5,968 nt of DNA from contig JAJYPA010000503.1 in the NCBI GenBank assembly GCA_021795795.1, positions 1-5,968 of the forward strand. Reading direction: 5' to 3'. Shown here piece by piece: positions 4,290 through 5,968 of this stretch. The stretch is from Pseudomonadota bacterium. GTDB taxonomy: Bacteria > Pseudomonadota > Gammaproteobacteria > Halothiobacillales > Halothiobacillaceae. Positions within the stretch are counted from its first letter, which is position 1, and each line of letters starts with the position of its first letter. The notes beneath the pieces are model-generated. The model was not told where the DNA came from. It saw only the letters and a list, made by a program, of their open reading frames with translations, and searched no databases. Made by a program: the position numbers and the translations under genes.

Positions 4290-5602
4290 AATCACCCAAC
4301 TGGATCATCGGCATGGGTCTGCTCGGCCTTGGCGCGGTCCTTGGGGCGGGCGCGGTGTGGTGGTGGCAACCTTCGACTGCGGTGTCGGGCTCTGGGCCTG
4401 CCGCAGTCCATGGTCAGAAAATCACAGCCAAGGAACGGCGTATCCTCTACTGGGCTGCCCCCATGGACCCGAAGATTCATTCGGATCACCCCATGAAGGA
4501 CAGTATGGGTATGCCTTATATACCGGTGTACGCCTCCGGTCCGAGCGCGCAAAAAGCATCCGGACTCAGCATCGATCCGCGCCTCGCGCAAAATCTGGGA
4601 GTGCGCCTCGTGGATGTCCAGCACCGTCAGATGGGCCACGCGATTCACACCGTGGGTACCGTGGCAGTGGACGAGAATCGCGTCTATTCCGTCACTCCAC
4701 GTTTCTCCGGGTGGGTGACACACTTGAATGTCCGCGCCGTAGGCGACCCCGTGCAGCGCGGCCAGGTGCTCGCCGAACTGTATTCTCCCGAGCTGTATGG
4801 TGCTCAACAGGAATATCTCATTGCCCGCCGCCAGGGTGGAGCGACGGAAGACCCGGCACTGCTGGCAGCAGCCAGGGCTAAATTGAGATTGTTGGGCATG
4901 CCCGAAGACGAAATCGCTGCACTCGCTCGGCGCGGCACGGCGGAGCGGAACGTGCCGCTCCTGGCGCCCGCTTCCGGGGTGGTCGAGACCCTCAATGTGC
5001 GCCAGGGTGGTTATATCTCGCCGCAGACTAATGTCTATGAAATCGCCAATCTCGACCGGATATGGGTCAATGTGGCGCTCTACTCCTACCAGTTGCCTTG
5101 GGTGAAGACCGGCAATCCCGTACGCCTGCACCTGGCAGCCTATCCCGGCAGGGTCTGGGCGGGACGCCTGAATTTCCTCTACCCGACCCTCGATCCCAAA
5201 AGCCGGACGGTGACGGCCCGGCTGAGCTTTTCCAATCCCGGCGGGAACCTGCGCCCCGGCATGTACGCCGACGCCACCATTGTGGCCAGACCCGAGGAGG
5301 CTCTGGCCGTACCCAGCAGTGCCGTATTACATACCGCCCAGGGGGATTATGTGATGCTGGGTGAGAATGGTGGACATTTTCTGCCGGTCCAGGTTGCTCT
5401 GGGGCCAGAGGCTGACGGCTGGGTGGCCATCAACAAGGGACTCAAGACGGGGGATCGGGTGGTGGAGAGCGCGCAATTCCTGCTCTATTCCGAGTCTCAG
5501 TTCCAGTCCGTCAAGGCCCGCATGCTGGGGGGCAGCACGATACCCACTAAGAGTGCCATGACCGGAATGAATATGGGTCAGGGAGGGAAGGCTCATGATT
5601 AA
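4286..5602 (+). CDS. cusB: Periplasmic adaptor of heavy-metal RND efflux, CusB type, with heavy-metal-binding domain
   Basis: This 438-residue membrane-fusion protein starts with an uncleaved-looking anchor ([21 protein letters not shown], 7-27). Next is a heavy-metal-binding domain (about 53-82): [15 protein letters not shown] followed by [12 protein letters not shown], the CusB signature, with Met60, Met70, Met74, Met76 and His65/His68 as possible ligands. A barrel-sandwich half-motif ([15 protein letters not shown], 133-147), a helical hairpin (about 165-220), the returning lipoyl half ([17 protein letters not shown]), beta-barrel and membrane-proximal domains follow. The protein links the RND pump to the outer-membrane channel and, in Cus systems, hands metal to the pump. 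The tail MTGMNMGQ (425-432) is Met-rich and may be an extra Cu(I)/Ag(I) site. GAGGAG precedes the ATG, which overlaps the channel's stop; its own end overlaps the pump start by 8 bases. Length is normal for the family. Confidence 0.95.
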   Translation: MKSPNWIIGMGLLGLGAVLGAGAVWWWQPSTAVSGSGPAAVHGQKITAKERRILYWAAPMDPKIHSDHPMKDSMGMPYIPVYASGPSAQKASGLSIDPRLAQNLGVRLVDVQHRQMGHAIHTVGTVAVDENRVYSVTPRFSGWVTHLNVRAVGDPVQRGQVLAELYSPELYGAQQEYLIARRQGGATEDPALLAAARAKLRLLGMPEDEIAALARRGTAERNVPLLAPASGVVETLNVRQGGYISPQTNVYEIANLDRIWVNVALYSYQLPWVKTGNPVRLHLAAYPGRVWAGRLNFLYPTLDPKSRTVTARLSFSNPGGNLRPGMYADATIVARPEEALAVPSSAVLHTAQGDYVMLGENGGHFLPVQVALGPEADGWVAINKGLKTGDRVVESAQFLLYSESQFQSVKARMLGGSTIPTKSAMTGMNMGQGGKAHD

Positions 5603-5968
5603 AGCGATTATGCGCTGGTGCATGGCCAACTACCTGCTGGTCGTGATCGCCGTTCTGGTGTTGATCGCCGGCGGTACGCTGGCAGTGATGAATATCCCTT
5701 TGGAGGCCCTCCCCGACATCTCGCCCACCCAGGTCATCGTCAAGACTTCCTATCCGGGTCAGGCCCCGCAGATCGTTCAGGATCAAGTGACCTATCCCCT
5801 GGAGACCACCCTGCAGGAGGTGCCCGGTGCCCAGGCCGTGCGCGGCTACTCCATGTTCGGGGACTCCTATGTCTACGTCCTCTTCAAAGGAGGCACCAGC
5901 ATCTATCAAGCCCGCAATCTGGTACTCCAATATCTGAGCCAGGTACAGTCCAAGCTGCCGCCGGGGAT
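5595..5968 (+). CDS. cusA: Heavy-metal RND efflux pump, CusA type (N-terminal 124 residues; runs off the window)
   Basis: The visible part starts [16 protein letters not shown], continues into the first transmembrane helix (about 13-32), then [60 protein letters not shown] and [11 protein letters not shown]. These match the start of the heavy-metal branch of RND pumps, in particular CusA (Cu(I)/Ag(I)), by [14 protein letters not shown], [12 protein letters not shown] and LNQVQ-KLP-like motifs. RND pumps use the proton gradient; this part includes the beginning of the periplasmic porter domain. The metal-binding methionines and proton-relay residues lie beyond the window, so substrate choice cannot be settled here. 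The ATG is preceded by GGGAGGGAAGG and overlaps the end of the adaptor gene by 8 bases, implying coupled translation of the complex. Confidence 0.95.
   Translation, partial: MIKAIMRWCMANYLLVVIAVLVLIAGGTLAVMNIPLEALPDISPTQVIVKTSYPGQAPQIVQDQVTYPLETTLQEVPGAQAVRGYSMFGDSYVYVLFKGGTSIYQARNLVLQYLSQVQSKLPPG

Noticed and set aside
3265..4295. Several long - strand frames opposite the TolC-family and adaptor genes
   Set aside because: Antisense shadows of GC-rich coding DNA; the + strand products are recognised families.
1..5968. CRISPR array, full insertion sequence or replication origin
   Set aside because: No regularly spaced long repeats, no transposase with terminal inverted repeats, and no iteron or DnaA-box cluster were seen.

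Overview
The window looks like chromosomal DNA of a metal-tolerant proteobacterium. The gene style (GC-rich heavy-metal efflux genes, CopL-like small protein) fits an Acidithiobacillus-type acidophile, but that is an inference; nothing here proves the genus. It splits into two parts that meet at a tRNA gene fragment near 1226-1275.

Left part (1-1225), probably the end of an integrated element. It holds the last 38 codons of an unidentified membrane protein on the + strand (1-117). On the - strand there is a PIN-domain toxin (589-1008) followed by its ribbon-helix-helix antitoxin (368-592), joined by an ATGA start/stop overlap. Directly after the antitoxin stop, and in the same reading frame, lies the C-terminal remnant of a second antitoxin of the HigA type (188-367). 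Bases 1045-1225 carry no gene but hold a hairpin, helically phased direct repeats, an AT-rich tract and an IHF-like site.

Junction (1226-1320). A 3' half of tRNA-Lys(CTT), from anticodon stem to acceptor end, has no 5' half. It is followed by a strong rho-independent terminator. This is the usual mark left when a tyrosine integrase uses a tRNA gene as its attachment site. The orientation predicts that the element lies to the left and that the intact tRNA-Lys gene sits at its far end, outside the window.

Right part (1321-5968), probably host chromosome. After a gene-poor stretch comes an exported YbhB/PEBP-family protein (1700-2275). Then a MerR-family-type promoter (2466-2497) drives what appears to be one metal-efflux operon: a small exported Cys/His-rich CopL-like protein (2535-2933), a TolC-family outer-membrane channel (3006-4289), a CusB-type adaptor with an N-terminal heavy-metal-binding domain and a Met-rich tail (4286-5602), and the start of a CusA-type RND pump (5595 to the window end). 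The last three genes overlap end to start, so they are translationally coupled and would form a CusCBA-like tripartite complex that expels metal, most likely Cu(I)/Ag(I), across both membranes. The promoter box resembles PbrR/CadR/ZntR boxes more than CueR boxes, so the inducing metal is uncertain. No regulator gene is in the window.
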